Origin: Crossaster papposus
Taxonomy: Eukaryota; Echinodermata; Asteroidea; Velatida; Solasteridae
Assembly: GCA_037893245.1 (NCBI GenBank)
Contig: JBAIAA010000119.1
Span: 1,612,001-1,676,000 of the forward strand
DNA: 64,000 nt
Direction of reading: 5' to 3'
Shown: one piece after another, positions 30,963-40,293 of the stretch
Layout: each line of letters begins with the position of its first letter
Numbering within the stretch: position 1 is the first letter of the stretch
Notes under the pieces: generated by a model
The model's database searches: none
Told to the model about the DNA's origin: nothing
Seen by the model: the letters and a program-made list of their open reading frames with translations, nothing else
Position numbers and translations under genes: made by a program

Positions 30963-33900
30963 ATGAACGTGAGCGATGAGGGGATACCGGTGTTATTCGA
31001 CACTGGAGCGGATGTCTCGCTCATGCGCGAAGATGTGTGGAATTTGTTTTCGCCCCAGGAGAGAGGAACTTTGTCAGCAGAGCCAACAGTGATCTGTTCG
31101 GTGTCTGGAGACAAGTTGTCTTGCCTTGGAGCCGCCACAGCGCCCGTCAGGCTGGGACCTTTGAGTCTGGAATATCCCTTCCGGATAATGAGAGGCATCG
31201 ACAGTCCAGTAATTTTGGGCTGGGACTTCATGATGGAGTATGCCGTGACTGTAAACCCCCAGCGGAAGGAGGTTACCGTTCAGGGTAAATCCTTCCCACT
31301 ACTAGAGGCGGTGTTGATTCCAACGACAACAACAGCAAGAGCTTGGAAAGCCTGCACCATCCCAGGAAAAACGGAAGTCATCATTCCAGCATATCTACCT
31401 TGTGGTCGAGGGTTCCCAAACCTGACGTACGAAGGGATATTGGAGCCAAGCAACCCTCCGGGACTCATTGTGTCCCGTATCGCGGCAACGGTCGAGCATT
31501 CACTGATTCCGGTGCGGATTATGAATCCAGAACCTGAGCCGTTAGAGATCGACAAGGGTACATGTCTCGGCGATTTCCATTGTCTTGGAGGTAACCAAGC
31601 TAACATGGTTCGACGCACGTACGAGTTGATGGAAGAGTACAGGCCAGCGGGCGAAGATGACAGCGAGCGAGAGGCAGTCGACAGCGAAGGGGTTCCCTCC
31701 GTTGACTTGTCTGGGTGTAAACTCAAGAAGGGTCAGTTGCCACGGCTGAAGTCCCTTTTGAGGAAATACGATGGTGTGTTTAGCAAGACACCAAACGACC
31801 GAGGACTCACCAACCTCGTGGAGCACCGTATCGATACGGGAGATGCCCACCCGATTAAACAAGCGCCACGTAGAGTCCCTTTCCACTTGCGGGATGAGTT
31901 GGAGGGACAGGTGCACGATATGTTAGAAGATGGGGTCGTGGAGCCTAGCTCCGGTCCCTGGTCATCACCAGTGGTTCTCGTGAAGAAGAAGTCGGGTGCG
32001 TTTAGGTTTTGCGTGGACTATCGTAAGCTGAATGCTGTTACCAGGAAAGATGCCCACCCTCTGCCCAGAATTGATGACTCGCTAGCATCCATGACGGGTG
32101 CTGCGTTCTTCAGTAATCTCGACTTGACAAGTGGTTACTGGCAAGTCCCTGTGAACAAAGACCACCGGGATAAGACAGCATTCTCGATTGGGACAAATCT
32201 CTATCGCTTCAAGAGACTACCGTTTGGGCTCTGCAACGCCCCTCCTCTCTTTCAGAGATTGATGGAGCTGGCATTCGCGGGCATGAGTTGGAAGGTCATG
32301 TTGACCTACCTTGACGATCTTGCGATCTTCACGACGACGTTTGAGGAGCACCTGGAGGTGTTGGAAGAGGTCTTCCAGCGACTACAGAAGGCCGGACTGA
32401 AGCTCCAACCGAGCAAGTGCCATCTCTGTAGGGACGAGATCATTTTCCTTGGCCACCGCGTGAGCCGCCATGGAATCTGGCCGGATCCAGCGAACATCCA
32501 GAAGGTGAAAGACTGGCCCGTGCCGAAGACAGTGAAGCAGGTCCAGAGTTTTGTCGGCCTGGCTTCGTACTACCGTCGTTTCGTAGAAGGATTCGCGAAG
32601 ATCGCCAAGCCCATGATTCAACTCACGGAGAAGCATGTTCCATTTGTCTGGGACGATGCGTGTCAGGAGAGTTTTGACATTCTCAAGAGTCGACTAATGT
32701 CGCCTCCGATCTTGGGGTTTCCGAGATGGGGCCAACCATTTATCTTACACACGGATGCATCAGATTTTGCCGTCGGATGTGTCCTGAGTCAAGTGCAGGA
32801 TGGACAGGAACGGGCCATTGCCTACCACAGTAGGGCTCTGAGTGCCACAGAGAGAAACTGGTGCACATACGACAAGGAGTTGTGGGCCATTGTCTGGGGT
32901 CTCCGGCAAACCCACATCTTCCTCTATGGTTCGAAGTTCACCATCATTACGGACCATAAGCCGCTGCTGCAACGAACCAAACTCCGCTGGGATGCTGATG
33001 TCACTCAAAAAAGGACGCGCTGGATGAATGAGCTCAGCACATGGGGTGACATCGAAATCCAGTACCGCCCAGGCGTGAGGAATGGGAATGCAGATGGCAT
33101 GAGTCGCAGACATCCACCCGACCCAGCAGGAAGGTTGGGAGATCTGATTAAGGCATTGTTTGCCTTGCCTCCACCGGAGGTGGCTGAGATGAACGGAGGA
33201 GTGGCAAATACTAGGGTTTCCCAGGTTTCCACCCGTTATGGACATGACACGGTACAAGTGGCGTCAGATTCTAGGGGTTCCCAGATCTGCGCCCGTCACA
33301 AGAGACGTCGTAGTCAACGTAAGAAGACACAAGGGGTGCGAGCGACAGCGCTTTCACCGTCAGATGGACAGGGACAACCTTCGAGTTGCATCAAGGCGCA
33401 ACAGGAACAAGATCCTTCCATATCCCAAGTCTATCATTGGGTACTTGACAAGGATAAACCGTGCTGGGACGCAATCAAAGGTGCAGGACGTGACTTCATC
33501 ACTTTCTGGCGCCAGTTTGATCGCTTTTCTATACAGAGTGGAATCTTGGTCAGGGAATGGACTCCACCCAAGAAGCGGACCACGGTCTACCAGCAGGTCG
33601 TTGCTCCAGGACTGCGGTCGCAAGTTCTTGATGAGGTTCACTCTGGTGTCACCTCGGCCCATCTCGGACGCCGTAAGACGTTAGGCAAGATGCAGAGTCG
33701 ATTTTACTGGCCAGGACTGGTAACTGATGTGGCAGAGTTCTGCCGGACATGTCCTCAGTGTGTTGCACGCACTAAGCCGAATCCGAAGATGAAGGCACCG
33801 CTGCAAAGTATCTCGTCATCTTACCCGCTACAGCTAGTAGCGACCGATATTACGGAATTGCCAATCAGTTCACGGGGTTACCGTTACTGTTTGGTGGTTG

Positions 33901-35408
33901 GTGACCACTTCACGAAGTACGTGAATTTGTACGCTATGAAAGACCAGACAGCCAAGACTGTGGCCGACCTTATCTTCCGCCATTATGTGTGCGAACACGG
34001 GATGCCGGAGACCATCCATTCAGACCAGGGTCGACAATTCGAGTCCGACGTGGTGCAGGAACTGTGCATCATGCTTGGGATAGAGAAGACGAGGACGACC
34101 CCGTACCATCCCGAAGGCAATGGCATGATCGAGCGGTTCAACGCGACGTTGAAGAATGTCATTGCCAAGGTCACAATCCAACACGGAAAAGATTGGGATC
34201 TCCATCTTGGTCCGGTTCAACTGGCGTACAACTCCAGTATACATGAGACGACGGGTGTGTCGCCATTCTTCTTACAGCACGGTCGAGAACCTCGTCTCCC
34301 TGCAGACATCGTCTATGGCTGCCCAAGCAAGGACTATTGGAAGTCGGCAGGGAGCTACTCCAAGAGCATCCTCACCGAGCTCCAGGATGCTTTCGATGAG
34401 GCCAGGAAAACTTCCAGCATTGGTCAAGAACGCCAAAAGAATCTGTACGACAAGTGGGCGAAACACCATCCGTACCAAGTGGGGGACAGAGTGTGGTTAC
34501 ACACTCCAGTGTCCAAAGACCGTCACCGGAAACTGGCTTTGCCATGGATAGGGCCATATGTCGTGGTCAAGAGGATGCAGACAGCGAATGGTCTGCCGGG
34601 GATTACATATCGAATCCAGAGTGAGGACACAATGAAGCGCCACAGGCTGGTTGTCCATCACAATCGGCTGAAGCCCTGTGTAGCTCCTAGGATACCCCGA
34701 CCATTGGCACGTCAGGAACCAGACGAGGACGTTCCTGCAGCGACGGGATCCGATGTTTCTGCCCCACCGAGGATGTTCTTCCCTATGATGGGTGGAGGAG
34801 TTGGGGTTGGTATGGGGTTACCGGCCGCACCAGCAGCCCCTCCAGCCCGAGAAGCTGAAGTCGAGGATGATTCCGATGTCACAGTCCCCGACGGTGGCCC
34901 TGGCGCTGACATGGGTTTACCTGCCGAACCAGTTGTCCCGCCAGAGGGTCAGGAGGTAGGTCTGGAACTTGATGGCAAGAGAGTTGCTGATGCAGAACCA
35001 GCTGCTCGACTGGAAGACAGAGCCGTCGAGTTAGGAGCTGGACCAGATGTTGGCATGGGTTTTCCTACGGCACCTGGTGTCCAGGCTCCAGAACCGGAAG
35101 TCCCTGGGATTCCACTTCATGAGGAGGGACCAGCTGATGCTGCCCATGACGACATCGACCACGATGGACAGGCTGACGAAGCTGACGAGGACGAGGAGGA
35201 TGATGCCTTGCACGTCGACGATGGAGCCGAGCGTCATCCCAAACCCGTTCAGCCGGAGGCTGATCCACTTCAGGGAGGAGCGATGGATGAGGAGACGTTA
35301 GTGGAAGCCGCTCCAGAACCACGCGTGACAAGAAGCGGACGTGGAGTCAATGCTCCAGCATATCTGGAGGATTATGTCCAACGCGTGAAACTAAAAGGGC
35401 GGTACTGA
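30963..35408 (+). CDS. pol: Pol polyprotein of the Ty3/gypsy element
   Basis: 1481 aa from the first ATG; the frame is open further upstream and overlaps the gag end, as expected if made by frameshifting. Domains in order: aspartic protease (FDTGADVSLM, catalytic Asp13); reverse transcriptase (LPRIDDSLASMTGA, active-site YLDD at 449-452); RNase H (HTDASDFAVG, Asp598; TDHKPL); integrase with an HHCC zinc domain (about 892-940), the catalytic triad Asp962, Asp1021 and Glu1057 (D,D-35-E), and a GPYVV-type tail motif. The last 200 residues are an unusual acidic, proline-rich extension with three diverged GxGxxP repeats (such as GMGLPAAPAAPP), ending in TRSGRGVNAPAYLEDY as in many gypsy elements. 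No chromodomain was seen. All catalytic residues I looked for are present. Confidence 0.95.
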   Translation: MNVSDEGIPVLFDTGADVSLMREDVWNLFSPQERGTLSAEPTVICSVSGDKLSCLGAATAPVRLGPLSLEYPFRIMRGIDSPVILGWDFMMEYAVTVNPQRKEVTVQGKSFPLLEAVLIPTTTTARAWKACTIPGKTEVIIPAYLPCGRGFPNLTYEGILEPSNPPGLIVSRIAATVEHSLIPVRIMNPEPEPLEIDKGTCLGDFHCLGGNQANMVRRTYELMEEYRPAGEDDSEREAVDSEGVPSVDLSGCKLKKGQLPRLKSLLRKYDGVFSKTPNDRGLTNLVEHRIDTGDAHPIKQAPRRVPFHLRDELEGQVHDMLEDGVVEPSSGPWSSPVVLVKKKSGAFRFCVDYRKLNAVTRKDAHPLPRIDDSLASMTGAAFFSNLDLTSGYWQVPVNKDHRDKTAFSIGTNLYRFKRLPFGLCNAPPLFQRLMELAFAGMSWKVMLTYLDDLAIFTTTFEEHLEVLEEVFQRLQKAGLKLQPSKCHLCRDEIIFLGHRVSRHGIWPDPANIQKVKDWPVPKTVKQVQSFVGLASYYRRFVEGFAKIAKPMIQLTEKHVPFVWDDACQESFDILKSRLMSPPILGFPRWGQPFILHTDASDFAVGCVLSQVQDGQERAIAYHSRALSATERNWCTYDKELWAIVWGLRQTHIFLYGSKFTIITDHKPLLQRTKLRWDADVTQKRTRWMNELSTWGDIEIQYRPGVRNGNADGMSRRHPPDPAGRLGDLIKALFALPPPEVAEMNGGVANTRVSQVSTRYGHDTVQVASDSRGSQICARHKRRRSQRKKTQGVRATALSPSDGQGQPSSCIKAQQEQDPSISQVYHWVLDKDKPCWDAIKGAGRDFITFWRQFDRFSIQSGILVREWTPPKKRTTVYQQVVAPGLRSQVLDEVHSGVTSAHLGRRKTLGKMQSRFYWPGLVTDVAEFCRTCPQCVARTKPNPKMKAPLQSISSSYPLQLVATDITELPISSRGYRYCLVVGDHFTKYVNLYAMKDQTAKTVADLIFRHYVCEHGMPETIHSDQGRQFESDVVQELCIMLGIEKTRTTPYHPEGNGMIERFNATLKNVIAKVTIQHGKDWDLHLGPVQLAYNSSIHETTGVSPFFLQHGREPRLPADIVYGCPSKDYWKSAGSYSKSILTELQDAFDEARKTSSIGQERQKNLYDKWAKHHPYQVGDRVWLHTPVSKDRHRKLALPWIGPYVVVKRMQTANGLPGITYRIQSEDTMKRHRLVVHHNRLKPCVAPRIPRPLARQEPDEDVPAATGSDVSAPPRMFFPMMGGGVGVGMGLPAAPAAPPAREAEVEDDSDVTVPDGGPGADMGLPAEPVVPPEGQEVGLELDGKRVADAEPAARLEDRAVELGAGPDVGMGFPTAPGVQAPEPEVPGIPLHEEGPADAAHDDIDHDGQADEADEDEEDDALHVDDGAERHPKPVQPEADPLQGGAMDEETLVEAAPEPRVTRSGRGVNAPAYLEDYVQRVKLKGRY

Positions 35409-35578
35409 GGGACAAGACACGGGTATTTGTTACAACGTGGACGGGAAACTTCGAACATATGTTTATGTTGGTGACTGTGCATAGGACATTGTATACATGG
35501 ATTGATAAGTGTGATCACGAATGTAAAACCCTACAGAGACTTATAGGACGGTTGGTGCGAGTTTTGTTTAGCTAGCTA

Positions 35579-35675
35579 GTGTTACTGTTAAGAAAAGTTG
35601 TGTTACTGTTAAGAAAAGTTGTGTTACTGTTAAGAAAAGTTGTGTTACTGTTAAGAAAAGTTGTGTTACTGTTAC
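35579..35675. repeat. 21-bp tandem repeat in the 3' untranslated region of the element
   Basis: Four full copies of GTGTTACTGTTAAGAAAAGTT plus a partial fifth, nearly identical to one another. Confidence 0.95.
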
Positions 35676-35964
35676 TGAAGAAATTCTGGAAGATGGGCTA
35701 GCCGGAAGCCAAACAAAGGATAATTCATTTTAAGTAGTGTGCAATGTTTTCCCATCACCTATCCGACCTAACTAGGGGTGACCCGGTGGTCATGGTTGCA
35801 CCTCGTGTGTTCTGGTTGTGGCACCGATTGATGGTGTCCCCATGTTTGGAGCTGTGAGCTCGACATGGACTACTCCCCATGCTTGGCCAGCATGTGGTTT
35901 GAAGCTGCTCTCCCAGTGGTTTGGGAGGAAATTGTGCGTATGTCGATGTGGGGCACATCTCCTC

Positions 35965-35974
35965 AAAAGAGGGG
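35965..35974 (+). other. Polypurine tract
   Basis: AAAAGAGGGG lies four bases before the right LTR. It is the expected plus-strand primer site. Confidence 0.75.
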
Positions 35975-35978
35975 CGTA

Positions 35979-36201
35979 TGTGACGGCGGATTAAAAGACC
36001 GACCGGGCGCCCCATAGGATAGGGTTGGATGGTGATGAGGTGAAGCGCATGCGCAAGGAGAGGTGTCTCTCCGGCGTGCGTTCGTTCCATGCAGAAGCGG
36101 TGTGCGGCTAAGTGCCCAATAAAGCCCGTTTTACCAGAAATTACTTGTCCATCGTCGTTCATGTGAGTGCTAAAGGAAGGCGTAGATAACCAGCTTTCAC
36201 A
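35979..36201 (+). repeat. 3' LTR (223 bp)
   Basis: Identical to 28309-28531. AATAAA at 36118-36123. Followed by the CATG duplication (36202-36205). Confidence 0.95.
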
Positions 36202-36205
36202 CATG

Positions 36206-37240
36206 TTTTAAATGGAGATTAAAAAGAGTTATGACCATTGTTGACAATTTCTGTCGGGTCATAATTCGGAACCCATAATTCTTAGAGAGTTTTTATACCT
36301 CAAGCGATCTTCTTCAATTCCACAAGGGCAAAATAAAATAGTTCTGCTTCCAGCTCTAAATAGGCATGCAACTTGGTCACATGGAAATTGAAACTAGGGT
36401 AGGAACACAAATATACATGTAACTTGTCACTAGTACTGAAAGCAGTTATTACTTTATATTAGGGGGACAACAATTTAGGGGGGGGGGGGGGGGAGAGGGA
36501 CATTTATATAGTACATTTTCCAGTACATTTTTATATTCTTAACCTGGAAGCTCATATAACGTCCTTATTTGTCAGTATTTTGTATTTCCTTGCCTTTTTT
36601 TTCCTGGAAATAAAACAACAAAAAACCTGCCTGCTTGTCTAATTGTATTCCTTTACCCCCTCACTGTCAATATTTATGTTTTGTTTAAATTTCGTTTTTT
36701 CCCTCCAATTGTATTTATTTACTTTCCTGTGATTACACAATGTCCAGAATAGTATAATAGTACGAGTTGAAAGAGGAAATGTTACATTCTACGAGGCGAA
36801 GCAAGAATGCAACATTTATGAAGGATATTTTGCATGACGGAGCAAGAAAAATATAATAAAAATACATAGAGCAGGGGTCGGCTGGAGATACAATGTAGTC
36901 TTCCTCTACACATTTAAGGTTTTAGTCAGGGTTCCATAGTTTTAAAGTTAAATCAATGTGAAAAATACGGCATTCCTGGAACCTGTACTTTGGAAAGAAT
37001 GTTTTTCTCATAAACAAAATGCATTCCATGTTTGTGTTTATACCTGTGTCTTTAATAAATTGTGGACAGATATGCTCCACTTTATAGAGTGGAGTGAAGC
37101 ATATCTGTCCAAAATTTTTAGATGTTGTTGTATGTATAATTTTACCCATTATTAATTTATCTCCAGATTTCAATTCATCGGGCACTCTATTTATAAATAT
37201 TCCCATTTCCCTCCCCCCCCCCCCCTCCAAATATTCTCAG
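36206..37240. other. Non-coding segment, probable intron of the broken gene
   Basis: Contains G/C runs (36478-36496 and 37211-37225) and no conserved ORF. The polypyrimidine run followed by ATTCTCAG at 37240 is a convincing splice acceptor. Confidence 0.45.
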
Positions 37241-37640
37241 ATGCAGATACGACGGAAAAAGACACATGCGAATGCAGCACTGAGCCCCCAAGGAGAAAAC
37301 TGCGTTCAACCTCTGGCTTCTTTCCAAGAAACCAACAAAAACTTCACAATACTGCCACGTATATGCATCATCTGCAAAAAGACAGAGGTGGAGGTTTGGA
37401 CAAGAAGACCTGAACAACTGTCCTTGACAAACTTTCACAATGCCAGACGCTAACTGCAGGAAAGCTTCTGGAAGCAGCGAGGAAAAAAGATCAGTGGGTG
37501 CTCTCACAGATCGAGGGAAAGGATCTTGTCACCATGCACAGAAACATTGTACCACACAGTCTGCTTTCCATCCGACTCTCCTTAATAAAAACTCAGCTGG
37601 AAATGGGCAAAATGTTTGTTATAACAGAATTGTGTATGTA
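37241..37640 (+). pseudogene. Downstream exon of the same uncharacterised gene family (decayed)
   Basis: The exon opens after a strong acceptor and reads MQIRRKKTHANAALS... then FTILPRICIICKKTEVEVWT with a CXXC pair. The recognisable continuation TAGKLLEAARKKDQWVLSQI and EGKDLV is in a second frame from about 37453, and a YH..C-like HKHCTTQS is in a third. The frame is therefore broken at least twice. The pattern (CIICKK, then KLLEAA..KD..VL..I..KDLV, then YH..C) matches from memory the uncharacterised invertebrate family named for 27923-28150. The order and strand agree with that exon. Confidence 0.4.
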
Positions 37641-38249
37641 AATCAGTACGAGTTGTTGTTCACCCACTCAAATGTACATTGTTAAAGACATGGACAAATT
37701 TAAGTTTTACCGTTAAGAATAAACATGTATCAAAGGCTAAAGCTGGAAAACCCTCTGGTCGTGTATATATTTTGTTCATACAATTTAGATTTCGATTTTT
37801 ACCCCCCCCCCCCCAAAAAAAAAAAAACAACAACAAATACTTAACACAAATTAAATTATAATAAAAAAACAGAAAAAGAAAAAAGAAAATGACACTTTAT
37901 CCAAAAGTTAAAAATATGGCAATAACAAAATGAAAATTTGTATTGGGACATCAAACCACACCCTAATTCCTCCTAATCGAATTATGTCTCTGTATAGTTC
38001 CTTTTTAGCAAGCAACAGCAATGAGCAATCAATTCCCATTGAAAATGTACACAGCTTTCCAATCCTGGTCAATAGAGGGCGCCCTCTATATACAGGTCAT
38101 TAAAAATGCAAATATTTAATTAACTGGTGAACTTGCGATTGGGGATTTTGGTTTTTCGTGATCCACATGATCTCAGCTAACAGACTGCAGTGATTCCACT
38201 TAGATTCAAGAGGTGCGCCAAGGAAATCAATTTCTGAGCACATTTTGCA
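37641..38249. other. AT-rich non-coding right part of the TTAA insertion
   Basis: Contains an A/C-rich simple stretch (37800-37900). No conserved ORF. Ends at the inverted AGACCACAGGGCATGGC end. Confidence 0.5.
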
Positions 38250-38274
38250 GCCATGCCCTGTGGTCTATAATTAA

Positions 38275-38790
38275 TGAAACATGATTAAACGTAGGATACA
38301 CCATTGGTAATTGCTTGAATTATCATATTAGTAGCGCCAGATCATGTTAAAATGTTTTTAAAAAGCGATTACTAGAGCCCAATATAACTCGGACGGGAAC
38401 TAGGGCCTACTGTTTAACGGATTCCTGTGTAACTAAGTTCACGTTGACATGGTTTAGTAACCTCTTTACCTGAAGTTCGGCTTGTCAGATGACTTTGAGG
38501 AAATAGCGACAAACTCTTCTGAATCGATTTATTCTGAGGTGGATGAAGAGGAAGTCTCATCAGATATATTGGAACCACTAACCGCGAATATTTCGTCAAG
38601 AATGTCTGAGGGATCCGCCATGATAACTTGTTTTTTAGGACGCGCGCGTTGGGTCTTACTAATCAGAGGCCGATCTCCAAAGTGAGGGCGCTCTTCACAT
38701 TTCAGTTTAATGAGTAAGAGTTCGGACAATGTGACATAACCCATTCGCCAACAGGAGAAATAATGCACTCAATACCTTCAATACCAGTTC
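38275..38790 (-). mobile_element. piggyBac-like remnant (exon 1), minus strand
   Basis: A TTAA-MITE left end (38285-38328) is joined to the intron start, exon 1 (38470-38621, ATG kept, GTAAAG donor kept) and the 5' flank of the transposase gene. The catalytic exon is absent. Same structure as 56125-56620. Confidence 0.65.
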
Positions 38791-38820
38791 CACTGACCTC
38801 TACACATGGACAGATCATCA
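38790..38820. repeat. Foldback element, copy 3, left part
   Basis: CACTGACCTCTACACATGGA... ends at ATCATCA, where the Helitron pair is inserted. The rest continues at 41625-41888 with TTGTTTC, exactly as in the uninterrupted copies. Confidence 0.8.
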
Positions 38821-40293
38821 TCTATCATCTATCTATACTATAAAAGATGTTAAATTCGCCATCTTGTCCCTGGGCGCCGCCATCTTGGAAACGCAGGGCC
38901 GCGCCATCTTGGAACACAGGGCCGCGCCATCTTGGCGCGTGGTTGGCGCCATGTTGGCTTTTGGTCGGGCGACTCCTCGCCGCGCGTGTGTGCCGCTGGC
39001 GTCGGTGCGGCGGGGTGCCGGATCGTTCGCGACGGGGAATCCCCCGGGGAATAAGATTTAAGTATTCGTCCGAAGTGAGATTTAAAAGAAACGGACGTTA
39101 CCGATAAACGCGTAATCGCTTTTCGATTGCCTGTCGATGTCTGCGGGCCTTTTTGCGTGAACTATTGCGTTATTTTTGCATTGTCCTTGCCCGGAGTTCG
39201 GGCCGAAGCCTTCCCGAAATCGTACTACCGTAACTCGGTTGCCGAATTGTTGGCTGTTTGCGATTAAGCGGCGGCTACATGCGTTACGCGAAGCCTTCGC
39301 AAATTGATTGTATCCGCCTTGCTTGCGCGGTGGCCGAGTTGGTGCCGAGGTTGTTTTTCGCGATTGGGCGGCCCCGTCACGTGTTATTTGAGCTGGTGCC
39401 CCGATTTATACTTCCTTGGTTATTGCAGAGTAAACATAATACCAGTTGAGCGCCGGCTTCGAATTCGTGCGCGTCTACCACGTTTCAGTCACAGCTTGGG
39501 AACGTTAAAAAATGATTTATTCCTTTCGTGTTGCCTTTTGGGCAAATTTCTTTACTTCACATTGTCGATACTTAAATATTACAACATTATGTGTCTAAAA
39601 ACACTCCGAAACATATCGCTATTGCCTCAATTTCAACTTTGATCCCGCAAAAATGTCGCGAAATTGTAGGGCGATGGTGGATATGAATATGCAAATTAGA
39701 AACGTGACTGCATTACGTCAGTTGAGGGCGCACTGTCAGATGGCCGGCCTGTTGGGTTTTTTAATCAGGATTTTCACGATGATGTAAACTCAGAAATCCC
39801 GAAGTGGTTCGTATTGTTTCCCGTACGATTCCTGTTAAAAAATAACGAGACGCAGGCAGCATGCAAGCGAAGATGGACTGCCTATTGAGTATTATTAGTT
39901 CGAAAGTCGGGAAGTATTTTTACAAAGATTGTTTGTTATTCAGACTCGATGGTATTCTACGGAGCCCCTAAAGGGACATATGACGAATAAAAATCACCGT
40001 TACGAAATAATTTGAGTATTTTATTTCGTGCACTCAAAATAACTTATTTCGTGAGCTCGAAATGTTGTCGTGGCCACGAAATGACTTCTTGCGCTCCAAG
40101 AATATCTGTTCGTGAGCTCGAAATAATTTCGTGCGCTCGAAATACTTTCTAGCTGGTACTCTACTCGCTAAGTTTCGCGATTTGTTTGTCATACAATCCA
40201 TTATGTTTTTAAGACGTCAACAAGGTGTATCTATTATTAAGTTACGATTTCACCCAGCTAGCAGGTGCCGCGCGAAGCGCGGCATCCTGCTAG
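38821..40293 (+). mobile_element. Non-autonomous Helitron, copy 1 of a tandem pair
   Basis: Starts TCTATCATCTATCTATACTA and ends with a 3' hairpin (TGCCGCGC, GAA, GCGCGGCA at 40266-40284) followed by TCCTGCTAG, the classic Helitron end (hairpin plus CTRR). It inserts after A. The 5' part has four CCATCTTG motifs (38860-38950). The 3' part has an array of short palindromes related to ATTTCGTGNNCNCGAAAT (40010-40150). No Rep/helicase ORF. Confidence 0.85.

Larger units (their letters stand above)
28309..36201 (+). mobile_element. Ty3/gypsy LTR retrotransposon with extra SGNH-hydrolase ORF, looks whole
   Basis: A 7.9-kb element with identical 223-bp LTRs, a primer binding site, an SGNH/GDSL-like ORF, gag, pol and a polypurine tract, flanked by a short CATG duplication. 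The LTRs match at every base I compared, so insertion was recent. The domain order protease, RT, RNase H, integrase places it in Ty3/gypsy (Metaviridae); a GPY-type motif is present in the integrase tail. No env-like ORF was found. Its base composition is clearly richer in GC than the AT-rich surroundings. It sits inside the TTAA-bounded insertion, between exons of the broken gene, so it is the youngest layer of the nest. Confidence 0.93.
27578..38270. mobile_element. TTAA-bounded 10.7-kb composite insertion
   Basis: TTAA at 27574-27577 and 38271-38274 bracket a segment whose ends share an inverted AGACCACAGGGCATGGC (27585-27601 and 38250-38266) with weaker inner homology. The flanks on both sides align to 55700-56615, where this segment is absent. 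Without the retrotransposon it would be about 2.8 kb. TTAA targets fit piggyBac or Kolobok-type DNA transposons. It carries decayed exons of an unknown gene. The paralogous site has about 40 bp that do not align cleanly. Confidence 0.5.

Noticed and set aside
31280-35331. Many ORFs of 60-165 codons on the minus strand and in other frames of pol
   Set aside because: Shadows of the GC-rich pol gene; no recognisable domain.
35409-35978. Possible env gene after pol
   Set aside because: Only 570 bp, no ORF of suitable length, no signal peptide or membrane segment.
35755-36204. Minus-strand ORF ending in the right LTR (partly repeated in the left LTR)
   Set aside because: Repeats only because the LTRs are identical; no domain and no start context.
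39325-39400. tRNA-Leu-like start (GCGGTGGCCGAGTTGGT) inside Helitron 1
   Set aside because: Only a box-A-like match; no box B and no cloverleaf.
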